From contig OY770021.1 of assembly GCA_963669315.1 (NCBI GenBank), forward strand, positions 310,001 to 374,000: a DNA stretch of 64,000 nt, in the 5' to 3' direction. The notes beneath the pieces are model-generated. The model was given only the letters and a program-made list of their open reading frames with translations. It was not told the DNA's origin and did not search any database. Source of the DNA: SZUA-547 sp963669315. Its GTDB lineage: Bacteria; Pseudomonadota; Alphaproteobacteria; Rhodobacterales; Rhodobacteraceae. Of the stretch, positions 36,265-45,777 are shown piece after piece (position 1 is the first letter of the stretch; the number at the start of each line of letters is the position of its first letter). The translations under genes were made by a program, and so were the position numbers.

Positions 36265-36288
36265 GGCGCTCCGCCAAAGCGGAGCGCC
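36265..36288 (+). promoter_or_regulatory. Strong hairpin between nadA and nadB
   Basis: Perfect 10-bp GC-rich stem (GGCGCTCCGC / GCGGAGCGCC) with a CAAA loop, 6 nt after the nadA stop. No T-tract follows, so it is more likely an mRNA processing or stability element, or a partial attenuator, than a terminator. Confidence 0.75.
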
Positions 36289-36327
36289 GCCTCCAACTTC
36301 GCGAATTCTGACCTTCGAGGCTGAACG

Positions 36328-37929
36328 ATGGCGCCAGCCCGCGACAACGTCTTTGACACTGGCGGCGCGCTGATTGTCGGCGCAGGGCTGGCCGGGCTGT
36401 TCACCGCGCTGAAGCTTTCACCGACTCCGTGCACTGTTCTTTCGCCCGACCCGCTTGGCGCCGGCGCAAGCTCCGCCTGGGCTCAGGGTGGGGTCGCAGC
36501 GGCGCTTGGAGAGGGCGACAGCGCGTCGGCCCACGCAGCCGACACTGTGGCCGCCGGCGCCGGCACCGTTGATGAAACGATCGCGCTTGGCGTTGCGCGA
36601 GAGGCGGCGGCCCGGATCGACGACCTCTTGGAATTCGGCGCCCCGTTCGACAGGGACGAGACCGGCCGTCTGCTACAAAGCCGGGAAGCCGCGCATTCCT
36701 TCGCCCGCGTGGTCCGCGTGAAGGGCGACCGCGCAGGCCGCGCGGTGATGGAGGCGTTGATCGACCGCGCCCGCGCGACGCCCTCTATCCGGTTGATCGA
36801 AGGGGTGACCGCCGATGATATCGCGGTGGAGAATGGACGAGCCGTCGGCGTGTTTGGCGCGCGCGTCGCCGATCCCAATGCGGAGCCGATATTCTTTCGC
36901 GCCCGTTCGACAGTGCTGGCCACTGGCGGTCTGGGCGGACTTTACGCCGTGACGACCAATCCCGGTCGCGTGCGCGGTCAGGGCCTGGGCATGGCGGCCC
37001 GCGCCGGCGCGGTGATCGCCGACCCGGAATTCGTACAGTTCCATCCGACGGGCATCGCCGTGGACCGGGATCCGACCCCCCTCGCCTCAGAGGCTTTGCG
37101 CGGAGAAGGCGCCATTCTGATCGATCAGAACGGCCGACGTTTCATGACCGACATCCACCCGGATGCGGAGCTTGGTCCGCGCGATGTCGTGGCGCTGGCG
37201 ATACACCGGGTTCGCGCGGCGGGCGACGAGACTTATCTGGATGCGCGAGACGCGTTAGGGGATGAGTTCGAAGCGCTGTTCCCGACCGTCGCGCAGCTCT
37301 GCCGCGACAGCGGCATTGATCCGGCGACGCAGCCGATCCCGGTGGCCCCAGTCCAGCACTATCACATGGGTGGGGTGCGAACCGACGATCGCGGGCGAAG
37401 CTCCATACCGGGCCTCTGGGTGTGCGGAGAGGCGGCGCGCACTGGCCTGCACGGCGCCAATCGGCTCGCCTCGAACTCTTTGCTGGAGGCCGTTGTGTTC
37501 GGCGCACGCATCGCTGAGGACATCGGCGGGTTAGAGCCAAGTTCCGGACCCCTGCCCTCGGTCGCGCCGGCGCCTTCGATGATCGAAGCGAATGGCCCCG
37601 GACGAAACGCGCCGCCCGACGCCGTCGCCGCGCTGCGAGATATCATGAGCGCCGAGGTCGGCGTCGAGCGGACGGCCGATAGCCTGCGCCGCGCGCTGCG
37701 CCGAATCGCGGCGCTTGAGCGAGAGTACGCGGGCGCCAGCCGCGCCTTTCTGAACATGACCACCGCCGCGACTCTGGTCGCCGCCGCCGCCTTTGCGCGG
37801 GAGGAAAGCCGCGGCGGTCATTATCGAAGCGATTTTCCTGATACTGATCCCGGCAAAGCGGATGTGACCGAGATTACAATCGCCGAGGCGCTGTCGATCC
37901 GCGCCCAAGCAGAGGAACTGGACGCATGA
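36328..37929 (+). CDS. nadB: L-aspartate oxidase
   Basis: 533 residues. FAD enzyme that oxidises aspartate to iminoaspartate for NadA. Dinucleotide-binding ALIVGAGLAGLFTALKL at the N-terminus, SSAWAQGGVAAALGEGDSA (FAD/substrate region), HPTGIA and QHYHMGGVRTDDRGR, then ANRLASNSLLEAVVFG, are all family hallmarks. ATGA overlap with nadC. Confidence 0.96.
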   Translation: MAPARDNVFDTGGALIVGAGLAGLFTALKLSPTPCTVLSPDPLGAGASSAWAQGGVAAALGEGDSASAHAADTVAAGAGTVDETIALGVAREAAARIDDLLEFGAPFDRDETGRLLQSREAAHSFARVVRVKGDRAGRAVMEALIDRARATPSIRLIEGVTADDIAVENGRAVGVFGARVADPNAEPIFFRARSTVLATGGLGGLYAVTTNPGRVRGQGLGMAARAGAVIADPEFVQFHPTGIAVDRDPTPLASEALRGEGAILIDQNGRRFMTDIHPDAELGPRDVVALAIHRVRAAGDETYLDARDALGDEFEALFPTVAQLCRDSGIDPATQPIPVAPVQHYHMGGVRTDDRGRSSIPGLWVCGEAARTGLHGANRLASNSLLEAVVFGARIAEDIGGLEPSSGPLPSVAPAPSMIEANGPGRNAPPDAVAALRDIMSAEVGVERTADSLRRALRRIAALEREYAGASRAFLNMTTAATLVAAAAFAREESRGGHYRSDFPDTDPGKADVTEITIAEALSIRAQAEELDA

Positions 37930-38780
37930 GCGAAATTGGCCCCCTGCCCCGCATCCTGATGGAGCCAGCCATTCGCGGCGCGCTGTCGGAGGATCTCGGC
38001 CGCGCGGGTGATGTAACCACCGAGGCGACGATCCCCGCCGGAACGCAAGCGCGGGCTCGTATGCGCGCAAGAGAGTCTGGCGTGGCGGCGGGGCTGGATG
38101 CGGCGCGCCTGGCGTTCGAACTGGTCGATCCGTCGCTGAAGATTGCGCAGCCCGCAGCCGGAGGACAGCAGATTGCGCCCGGCGATGTGCTTATGGAGAT
38201 CGAGGGCGAGGCCCGATCCATCCTGACGGCGGAACGCGTGGCGCTGAATTTCGCGGGCCGCATGTGCGGCGTCGCCTCGATCACCCGCCAAATGGCCGAC
38301 GCGATCACTCATACCAGCGCCAAAGTCATCTGCACCCGCAAAACCACCCCCGGTCTGCGTCTGTTCGAGAAACGCGCCGTGCGGCTGGGCGGCGGCGGCA
38401 ATCATCGCTGGGGCCTCGATGACGCGATCCTGATCAAGGACAATCACATCGCCGCCGCGGGCGGCGTTCGCGCGGCGCTGACCCGAGCAAAGGCCTATGC
38501 CGGCCATATGATGAAGGTCGAATTGGAGGTCGACTCGCTCGACCAGCTGTCCGTAGCGCTGGAGGTTGGCGGCGCAGACGTCGTGCTGTTGGACAACATG
38601 GCCCCCGAGACGCTGCGTGAAGCTGTTGAAATGACCAATGGCCGCGTCATCACGGAGGCTTCCGGCGGGATCACACTGCAATCCGCGCCGGCCATCGCCG
38701 AGACTGGCGTCGACTTCCTTTCCGCCGGATGGCTGACCCATTCGGCGCGATCGCTGGACCTCGGCCTCGACTTCGATTGA
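37926..38780 (+). CDS. nadC: Nicotinate-nucleotide diphosphorylase (carboxylating)
   Basis: 284 residues. Converts quinolinate and PRPP to nicotinate mononucleotide, completing the nadABC unit. Motifs: GRAGDVTTEATIPAG, ALNFAGRMCGVAS, CTRKTTPGLRLFEKRAVRLG, LIKDNHI and the C-terminal EASGGIT loop. Starts inside the nadB stop (ATGA) and is followed by a terminator-like hairpin. Confidence 0.97.
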   Translation: MSEIGPLPRILMEPAIRGALSEDLGRAGDVTTEATIPAGTQARARMRARESGVAAGLDAARLAFELVDPSLKIAQPAAGGQQIAPGDVLMEIEGEARSILTAERVALNFAGRMCGVASITRQMADAITHTSAKVICTRKTTPGLRLFEKRAVRLGGGGNHRWGLDDAILIKDNHIAAAGGVRAALTRAKAYAGHMMKVELEVDSLDQLSVALEVGGADVVLLDNMAPETLREAVEMTNGRVITEASGGITLQSAPAIAETGVDFLSAGWLTHSARSLDLGLDFD

Positions 38781-38803
38781 CGACGCCAGACCCCTGAACG
38801 AAA

Positions 38804-38832
38804 AAAGCGGAGACCGTCGCGGCCTCCGCTTT
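38804..38832 (+). terminator. Terminator hairpin after nadC
   Basis: 9-bp stem AAAGCGGAG / CTCCGCTTT with an 11-nt loop, preceded by an A-run and ending in TTT. It lies in the 87-bp gap between convergent nadC and the SleB gene and could act in both directions. Confidence 0.7.
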
Positions 38833-38867
38833 CCTCACTGTCCCGAAGGCTTCTCCCTCGTGGAAAT

Positions 38868-39647
38868 TCAGTTCGACGCGACCTTCGTCGGGTAGCGATA
38901 GAAGACATGGGTGTCGATCTCGGCGGTCTTCACCAGCCGCTTCGCCCAGCCCGGCTTCACATAGGTCGCGTGGTAGTGCGTCGCGCCGCCGGTCAGGATG
39001 CGCTCGCGTCCGTCCATCAGCGCGCGTGCGATTTTTCCTGCGCGTTCCCGGGCGCCACGCTCTGACATGACTTCCTTTTTGCCATCGCAATTATAGGAGA
39101 ACTGGCAGGCGTTCTTTTTGCTGGCGCCCTGTTTGACGACCTTGCAGACCGAGTTCGGATATTTTCTGGAGTCGACCCGGTTCAGGATCACCTCGGCGAC
39201 GGCGACCTGACCACGCAGCGACTCGCTGCGCGCCTCGAAATAGACCGCTTCGGTCAGACATTTCCACTGAGGTCCGCCGACAGCCTTGGGCAATGCATCC
39301 AGCGCATTTGCGGCGTCGGTCGCGACGTCGGGAACATTGGCGTCCACGTTTGGCGTCGCCAGCGCGTCGGCCTTCGGCGCGCTCATGACGGCGATATCGA
39401 TCTCAGGCTGCGTTTCCGCCACCTCAACGGGCGCTACATCGGGCAAGCCGTCGTTGACGCCGCTGACCGTAGCGGCGTCGACAGGCGAAAGTCCGAGCAT
39501 GTGGCGAAGCGCGTAAACCGAATCTGACGTCTCAAGCGCACGCCCGGATGTCGCCGACATCGCAAATATGATCAAGCCGACAAGCAAGGCGGTGACGCCA
39601 GACGCAAAGGAATTCCCCCGCGGGCCCTGTGAAGCAAAGCCGTCCAT
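38868..39647 (-). CDS. SleB/CwlJ-type cell-wall hydrolase
   Basis: 259 residues. N-terminal TM or signal-anchor (GVTALLVGLIIFAMSATSG), a ~90-residue low-complexity linker rich in Ala/Asp/Val, then the SleB hydrolase domain: CLTEAVYFEARSESLRGQVAVAEVILNRV with the catalytic Glu, and ATHYHATYVKPGWA. Acts on peptidoglycan in the periplasm, probably in wall turnover; no sporulation is implied. The ribosome site is weak. Confidence 0.9.
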   Translation of the reverse strand: MDGFASQGPRGNSFASGVTALLVGLIIFAMSATSGRALETSDSVYALRHMLGLSPVDAATVSGVNDGLPDVAPVEVAETQPEIDIAVMSAPKADALATPNVDANVPDVATDAANALDALPKAVGGPQWKCLTEAVYFEARSESLRGQVAVAEVILNRVDSRKYPNSVCKVVKQGASKKNACQFSYNCDGKKEVMSERGARERAGKIARALMDGRERILTGGATHYHATYVKPGWAKRLVKTAEIDTHVFYRYPTKVASN

Positions 39648-39975
39648 TGGTCTCAGTCCGTAATTATTAACGCTGGATCAAAACCGCCTGATGATTCTGA
39701 TCCTGACGAACGCGGCGCCTTGCTCTGCCGGAAACGTCCGGCGCGCCTCATCGTTAACGCTGTAACCTCGATAGCGCATATCTGCGCAGCGACCAAGAAC
39801 TTCCAGACTCGCCATTGTGCGGCGCAGCAAACTGTCGCAATTTAGACACAAATTCCGCCGTATTCCCGTGTCCAAGTTGGGCGGCGGCTGTGCGGGTGCA
39901 GCAAATTTTAGGATAGACAGCAATCGCAAAACACTTTGCAATCAGTATCATGAGGCGAATTCGTATGATTCGACC
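39648..39975. other. Intergenic region, SleB upstream side
   Basis: 328 bp, AT-richer than its flanks. It must contain the promoter of the SleB gene (leftward) and the terminator region of the PPDK-like gene. I see no convincing small ORF, tRNA or strong hairpin. Confidence 0.5.
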
Positions 39976-42264
39976 TTAACTATTAGGCGAATTTTGGGCG
40001 CTATTCGCTGCGCCATAGGCGTGTCGTGTTGAACCCGAAATAGAGGTTTGCGCCGCAGCAAGCCGGGCCGAGGGAACGCGATAGGGAGAGCAGGAAATGT
40101 AGTCGAACCCGGCACTCTCGAAAAAGCTGATCGAGTCAGCGTCGCCACCATGCTCACCGCAAATCCCCAGCGTCATATTGCTGCGCGCGCTTCGCGCCCT
40201 CTCGACCGCGACGCCAAGAAGTTCACCCACGCCTTCTACGTCCAGAGTCTGGAATGGGTCGTCGGGGAACACCTCCTGCCGGACATAATCGCGCATGAAC
40301 CGTCCGGCGTCGTCACGACTGAGGCCATAGGTCATCTGCGTCAGATCGTTCGTGCCGAAGCTCAGGAACTCCGCAGTTAGGGCAAGCGCGCCGGCCCGCA
40401 ACGCGGCGCGCGGCGTCTCGACCATCGCGCCGATGCGATAGGGCGTGACATCCCCTCGCCTGCCGCGCACCAGGTCAGCCGCACCATCGATCACCGCCTT
40501 CAGAATCTCGACCTCCCGATTGGTCGAGACCAGCGGGATCATGATCTCGGGCGTGACGGGCTCTCCGGTTTCGTCGGCGGCGTCGGCGGCAGCCTCCAGA
40601 ATGGCGCGCGCCTGCATGGCGTAGATGTCGGGCTGCGTGACCCCAACACGGCAACCGCGCATGCCCAGCATGGGATTGAATTCCCGCAATTCCTCGACCC
40701 GGCGGGTGACGTCGGCGGCGTTGCGCCCAAGCTGGTCGGCCAACTCGCTGATCGCCTCTGCGCGGCGGGGCAGAAATTCGTGCAGCGGAGGATCCAGAAG
40801 GCGGATCGTCACCGGCAGACCGTGCATGATGGTGAATAGCTCCGTGAAATCGGCGCGCTGCCACTCCAGAAGCTTGGATAGCGCGGACTCACGATCGCCT
40901 GCGTCTTCAGAGAGGATCAGGCTGCGCATCACCGCTTCCCTCTCGGGCGCGAACAACATGTGCTCGGTGCGGCAAAGGCCGATTCCCTCGGCCCCCAGGC
41001 GGCGCGCGGTGCGTGCTTCCTCGGCGGTGTCAGCATTGGCGCGGACCCGCAGGCGCCGGGCCTCATCGGACCAGCGCATCAGCAGTTCGAACGCCGCCGA
41101 GGGCTCAGGCGGCGCGAGCGGCACGCGCCCGGCGAAAACCGCGCCGCCGGTTCCGTCGATGGTCAGCAGGGCGCCCTCCTCCATCCGGCTTCCGCTTTCC
41201 AGGATCAGCGCGCCAGCGTCGCGATTGATGGACAGGCCGCCCGGCCCGACGACGCAAGGCCGGCCAAGCCCGCGCGCCACCACCGCCGCGTGGCTTGAGA
41301 GTCCGCCTTTCAGCGTCAACACGCCAGCGGCCGCATGCATGCCGCGAATATCCTCCGGCCCGGTTTCGACGCGGGCGAGAATAGCCGGCGTTCCCTGCGC
41401 CGCCGCGCGTTCAGCCGCGACGGCCGTGAAGACAAGCGGCCCGACAGCGGCGCCCGGAGACGCTGCGAGACCTCGCGCGAACGGCTTGACATCCGCAGCG
41501 GCCTCCAGCCTCGGATGCAGCTCATCGGTCAACGCCGCCGGGTCTGTGCGCAATAAGGCTTCTTCATGCGGAATTGCGCCGCGCTCAGCCAGATCGACCG
41601 CGACTTTTAGCCCGGCGCGGGGCGAGAACACGGCGGGAAACGCATCCAGAAGCGTCAGCCCCTCCGAGCCCACAACCGCCTGCGCCTCGACCGCATCACC
41701 GAACAACGCCTCCAGCCGGGGACCTAGATCAGCGGGAACCTCTTCCGTGGAAAACCGGCCGCGCTGCAGCCGAATTTCGGGCCACCCGTCGGCCGGACGG
41801 CGAAACCAGATGCGGTCGGGATCCGCGGCGACCGGCTGCAATACGACCGCCAGACCGGCATCGGCGGCCAGCCCCATCGCGGCGCGCAGGGTGCGCCCGG
41901 TGAAGGAGCCATAGGCGTCGCGCGCCTGAACGATGGCTTCGGTGACGTCCTCGACAGTCGCCAGATCGCGGATCGCAGCGCCCTCGCCGCTGCGCCGCCG
42001 CACCGGGCTGGGGCGGACAGCGAGAGCGCCGGACTTTTCGAGAAGCGCCGCGATGGCGTCGTTGAATCTGGAAGAGACCGCGTCTGGGTCGAACGCCGCA
42101 ATGTAATCGGTGGAGAGGATTAGACCGGCGGGCGTTCTGAGGCCGGCCTCTGCGAGCTTGCGGAGCGCGACGCCGCGCGCGCCATAACGGCCGGCGTCCA
42201 GGGCGCCCTTCCCGTGGATGGGCGCGAATCCTGACGCCTCCGTATTTTTAACCCCGACCTTCAT
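39976..42264 (-). CDS. Pyruvate phosphate dikinase-like protein with degenerate ATP-binding domain
   Basis: 762 residues from the ATG at 42264 (GGGGAGGGG upstream), about 110 shorter than classical PPDK. The phosphohistidine domain is intact (LTLKGGLSSHAAVVARGLGRPCVVG, His ~325), as is the PEP/pyruvate barrel: GIGLCRTEHMLF, NPMLGMRGCR, GAMVETPRAAL, SFGTNDLTQMTYGLSRDD and the catalytic Cys in GICGEHGG. The ATP-grasp half is eroded: VRSGA-type Arg loop reads AVRPSPVRRRS, and the usual LQTR segment is LLDAFPAV. Ordinary ATP-dependent dikinase activity is doubtful. It lies between glyS and SleB, the normal ppdK position, and may be a specialised PEP-pyruvate enzyme or regulator. The C-terminus has ~20 extra residues. 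Confidence 0.8.
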   Translation of the reverse strand: MKVGVKNTEASGFAPIHGKGALDAGRYGARGVALRKLAEAGLRTPAGLILSTDYIAAFDPDAVSSRFNDAIAALLEKSGALAVRPSPVRRRSGEGAAIRDLATVEDVTEAIVQARDAYGSFTGRTLRAAMGLAADAGLAVVLQPVAADPDRIWFRRPADGWPEIRLQRGRFSTEEVPADLGPRLEALFGDAVEAQAVVGSEGLTLLDAFPAVFSPRAGLKVAVDLAERGAIPHEEALLRTDPAALTDELHPRLEAAADVKPFARGLAASPGAAVGPLVFTAVAAERAAAQGTPAILARVETGPEDIRGMHAAAGVLTLKGGLSSHAAVVARGLGRPCVVGPGGLSINRDAGALILESGSRMEEGALLTIDGTGGAVFAGRVPLAPPEPSAAFELLMRWSDEARRLRVRANADTAEEARTARRLGAEGIGLCRTEHMLFAPEREAVMRSLILSEDAGDRESALSKLLEWQRADFTELFTIMHGLPVTIRLLDPPLHEFLPRRAEAISELADQLGRNAADVTRRVEELREFNPMLGMRGCRVGVTQPDIYAMQARAILEAAADAADETGEPVTPEIMIPLVSTNREVEILKAVIDGAADLVRGRRGDVTPYRIGAMVETPRAALRAGALALTAEFLSFGTNDLTQMTYGLSRDDAGRFMRDYVRQEVFPDDPFQTLDVEGVGELLGVAVERARSARSNMTLGICGEHGGDADSISFFESAGFDYISCSPYRVPSARLAAAQTSISGSTRHAYGAANSAQNSPNS

Positions 42265-42320
42265 GGCCCCTCCCCGCTCGACTCGTTCTAGCGGGGCGAG
42301 ACGGGACCGCAAAGCGCCTT

Positions 42321-44558
42321 TTAGCCTTCGATGGCGGAGAAGATCGCCACCCGCTCCATAACGCCGCGGATGCGGTTCAGAAGGCACAGGCGATTGCGGC
42401 GGACCACAGGATTGTCCGCATTGACCATCACCTCATCGAAAAAGGCGTCGATTGGCGCGCGCATCTCCGCCATCGCCGTCATCGCGGCGGCGAAATCCTC
42501 CGCCTCCAGCGCGGGGACGATCCTGGCCTCGGCGGCGTCGAGCGCTGCGAACAGCTCGGTCTCCTCAGACTGCTCGGCGAATTTCACGTCCGGCTCGCCC
42601 TCATAGGCGACGCCATCCTTCTTTTCCTCGGCGGTCAGGATATTGCGAGCGCGTCGATATCCGGTCAGCAGGTTCGCGCCATCCTCGGTCGCCAGGAAGG
42701 CCTGCAAGGCCATCGCACGCTTCACGCGCAAAGCGACGACATCGCGCTGCGGGCGCGCTGCGACGGCGTCGATCACATCATGCCGAACACCCTTGTCGCG
42801 CAGATAGACCTTCAGCCGGTCATCCACAAAGCGAGACAATTCCATCTGCGCCAACAACGAGCGTCCGGTCTGCGCCTGCTGCTTCTCTTCCAACTCGGCG
42901 AAACGGCGGGCGAACAGTTTGGCGCCCGCCTCCTTGATATCATCATCGAGATTATCGAGCGCAGTGGTCAGGTCGGTTCTCGACAACAGCAATTTCGCGT
43001 CCCGACGCTCGATCGCCTCGATATGGCGATTGAATGCAGAGAGCGCGATGGCGAATGTCGGCGTGGTCAAATCCGCTTCGATCAGAATGCGGATCACGCC
43101 CAGCGCGGCGCGGCGAAGCGCGAACGGATCCTTGCTGCCGGTCGGCTTCTCATCAATCGCCCAGAACCCGGTCAACGTGTCGAGCTTGTCGGCCAAAGCG
43201 ACGGCGATGGAGACCGGCTCGGTCGGCACATCGTCCGTGGGGCCGAGCGGCGAGTAGTGCATCTCGCAAGCGTTCGCGACGGCCTCTGGCAGCCCCGCCT
43301 CCAGCGCGTAGTACTTGCCCATCACGCCCTGTAGCTCAGGGAATTCATAGACCATTTCAGACGCCAGATCGGCCTTGGCGATGCGCGCCGCCTGCTCTGC
43401 AAGATCAGGGTCCGCGCCGACATGGGGCGCGATCTCCCGAGCCAGCGCCGCCATTCGGTCGATGCGCTGGGCCTGTGTGCCCAGCTTGGCGTGAAAAACG
43501 ACATTCGAAAGTGACTCGGCCATCGCCTGAAGGCCGCGGTCGCCTTTCGATTTGCGCAGGTCGTTCTCCCAAAAGAACTTGGCGTCCGCCAGCCGGGCTG
43601 TCAGCACGCGGCCATTGCCCTCAAGGATGGACTTTCCGCCATCCGGCGCCTCGATATTGGCGACAGTAATGTAGTTCTCAATCCGCCCCGTTTTCGGATT
43701 GCTGACAGAGAAGAACTTCTGATGTTCTTTCATCGAGGTCTGCAACACCTCAGACGGCAGATCCAGAAATTCGGCCCCGATCTCCCCCATCAGCGGCACG
43801 GGCCATTCGACAAGACCCGCAACCTCGTCCAGAAGACCCTTGTCCTCGACGACTTCCAGCCCTTTGGCGAAGGCGAGTTGCGTCGCGTCATGCCAGATCG
43901 CCTCGGCCCGTTCGGCCGGGTCGAGGATCACCTTGGCGGATCGCAGTTTAGCGGCGTAGTCGTCGAAGCCGGTCACGGAGAAGGGCTCGGCCGGCCCCAT
44001 GAAACGGTGGCCGCTGGTCGTGTCCCCGGACGCGATCCCTCCGACCTCAAATCCGACCGTTCGGGCGCCCGCTTCGTCCGACAGGAGACAAAGCACCGAG
44101 TGCAGCGGCCGCACCCATTTCAGATCGCCGCCCCCCCAGCGCATGGATTTCGGCCACGGGAAGTTACGAACGACATTAGGGATTACCGTAGCAATCACCT
44201 CTTCCGCTGCGCGGCCGGGCTTGTCGAACACCGCAAAATAGACGTCGCCCTTCTTGCTCCCACGCACTTCCAGCTGTTCACGCGTCAGGCCGGTCGAGCG
44301 GAGGAACCCCTCCACCGCCTTTTCGGGCGCATCGACGCGCGGCCCCTTCCGCTCTTCGCGCTGGTCGGGCGAACGCGCTGGCAGTTCCGCCAGCGAGAGC
44401 GCCAGTCGGCGAGGAGTCGCAAAGGCGGCGGCGTCAGCACAGGCCAGCCCGGCGTCAGCCAAGCCACTGGTCACAAGGCGCTTAAGGTCCTTGGCCGCGC
44501 GAGCCTGCATCCGAGCCGGGATTTCCTCGGAGAAAAGTTCAAGCAGAAGGTCGGGCAT
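42321..44558 (-). CDS. glyS: Glycyl-tRNA synthetase beta subunit
   Basis: 745 residues. Starts MPDLLLELFSEEIPARMQ, the invariant GlyS N-terminus; KGPRVDAPEKAVEGFLRSTGL and SALADKLDTL-like ALADKLDTLTGFWAID (HD-like domain) are typical. Works as an alpha2-beta2 enzyme with glyQ, but here gltS and a DUF6446 gene lie between the subunits. It begins 8 nt after gltS, so it is very probably cotranscribed. Confidence 0.96.
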   Translation of the reverse strand: MPDLLLELFSEEIPARMQARAAKDLKRLVTSGLADAGLACADAAAFATPRRLALSLAELPARSPDQREERKGPRVDAPEKAVEGFLRSTGLTREQLEVRGSKKGDVYFAVFDKPGRAAEEVIATVIPNVVRNFPWPKSMRWGGGDLKWVRPLHSVLCLLSDEAGARTVGFEVGGIASGDTTSGHRFMGPAEPFSVTGFDDYAAKLRSAKVILDPAERAEAIWHDATQLAFAKGLEVVEDKGLLDEVAGLVEWPVPLMGEIGAEFLDLPSEVLQTSMKEHQKFFSVSNPKTGRIENYITVANIEAPDGGKSILEGNGRVLTARLADAKFFWENDLRKSKGDRGLQAMAESLSNVVFHAKLGTQAQRIDRMAALAREIAPHVGADPDLAEQAARIAKADLASEMVYEFPELQGVMGKYYALEAGLPEAVANACEMHYSPLGPTDDVPTEPVSIAVALADKLDTLTGFWAIDEKPTGSKDPFALRRAALGVIRILIEADLTTPTFAIALSAFNRHIEAIERRDAKLLLSRTDLTTALDNLDDDIKEAGAKLFARRFAELEEKQQAQTGRSLLAQMELSRFVDDRLKVYLRDKGVRHDVIDAVAARPQRDVVALRVKRAMALQAFLATEDGANLLTGYRRARNILTAEEKKDGVAYEGEPDVKFAEQSEETELFAALDAAEARIVPALEAEDFAAAMTAMAEMRAPIDAFFDEVMVNADNPVVRRNRLCLLNRIRGVMERVAIFSAIEG

Positions 44559-44566
44559 TTCAGGTC

Positions 44567-45772
44567 CTAAAGCGCGACGAAGAATTGAATGACCACCGCG
44601 TTCGCCAGATCGACGAAGAAGGCGGAGACAAGCGGCAGGATGATGAACGCCATGGGCGATGGCCCATAGCGCTTGGTGACAGCAGTCATATTCGCGATGG
44701 CCGTCGGTGTCGCGCCCAGCGTAAAGCCGCCAAAACCCGCCGCCAGCACCGCAGCGCGATAATTCCCGCCCATAAGCGGGAACAGCACGAAGATCGAGAA
44801 TGCGACCGCGGCGAAGGTCTGCGCCGCGAGCACGCCAAACAGCGGCCCGGCGAGTCCAGCCAGCGTCCAGAGCTTCATGCTCATCAGCGACATCGACAGG
44901 AATACGCTCAGCGAAAACTCGGAGATCAACGCCAAAGTGGGGGTACCGGACACTTTCGGGGCCTTCGGCGCCAGCATGGCCATCAGGTTGGCGATCAGGA
45001 TGCCGACGATCAGGCAGGGCACGAAGAGCGGCAGCTTCAGACCCGCGGCGGAAAGCTGCTCATGCACGACGTAACCGATGATGATCGCGACATTGATCAT
45101 AAGCAGCGCGCGCATGAACGATACATAGTCAACCCTGACCGAGCTTTCGTCGTCATGGCTAAGGCCAACCACCGGATCCGCGTCCGGGTCGCGCGGCTCG
45201 AGGTTACGGCTCTCGATCAGGAACTTGGCGATCGGGCCGCCGACGAGAGCGGCCAGCACAAGACCGAGCGTCGCCGCCGCGATGCCGAGTTCCTGCGCGC
45301 CCTCTACGCCGAGCGCGGCGACGTTCGGCGCCCAAGCGATGGCGGTGCCGTGTCCGCCGATCAGCGCGGCAGAGCCAAGCAAAACCGACGAGGCCGACGG
45401 CAGCCCAAACAGGCTGACGCCGACCAGCGCAACTACGTTCTGCACGACGATAAACACGGCGGTCAGGACCAGAAGGATCCCAAGGGGTTTACCGCCGCGG
45501 ATCAGGTCGCTGAAGCTGGCGTTCAGACCGATCGTGGTGAAGAAAATCACCAGTAGCGTATCTCGAGCGGAAAGATCAAAATCGATTTCAACATTGGCGA
45601 AAGCGTAAATCGCCCAGATCACCAGCGCCGTGAATATGCCGCCAGAGACCGGCTCCGGAATGTTGTAGTCGCGCAGGAATCTGCGCCGTCGGGTCATACG
45701 GGCGCCGACGAAATACACCACCATTCCCAGTGTAAGAGCGACAAAATTCGAAACTACTATGGTTTCCTGCAC
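44567..45772 (-). CDS. gltS: Sodium/glutamate symporter GltS
   Basis: 401 residues from GTG 45772, which has GGGAG 8 nt upstream and gives the same length as the E. coli protein; other in-frame starts up to 45817 overlap the upstream gene. About ten TM segments. GGHGTAIAWAP and GFTLGATPTAIANMTAVTKRYGPSP are the two re-entrant-loop signatures of the ESS/GltS family. Imports glutamate with Na+. Insertion into the glyQ-DUF6446-glyS operon is unusual. Confidence 0.92.
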   Translation of the reverse strand: MQETIVVSNFVALTLGMVVYFVGARMTRRRRFLRDYNIPEPVSGGIFTALVIWAIYAFANVEIDFDLSARDTLLVIFFTTIGLNASFSDLIRGGKPLGILLVLTAVFIVVQNVVALVGVSLFGLPSASSVLLGSAALIGGHGTAIAWAPNVAALGVEGAQELGIAAATLGLVLAALVGGPIAKFLIESRNLEPRDPDADPVVGLSHDDESSVRVDYVSFMRALLMINVAIIIGYVVHEQLSAAGLKLPLFVPCLIVGILIANLMAMLAPKAPKVSGTPTLALISEFSLSVFLSMSLMSMKLWTLAGLAGPLFGVLAAQTFAAVAFSIFVLFPLMGGNYRAAVLAAGFGGFTLGATPTAIANMTAVTKRYGPSPMAFIILPLVSAFFVDLANAVVIQFFVAL

Positions 45773-45777
45773 AACCG

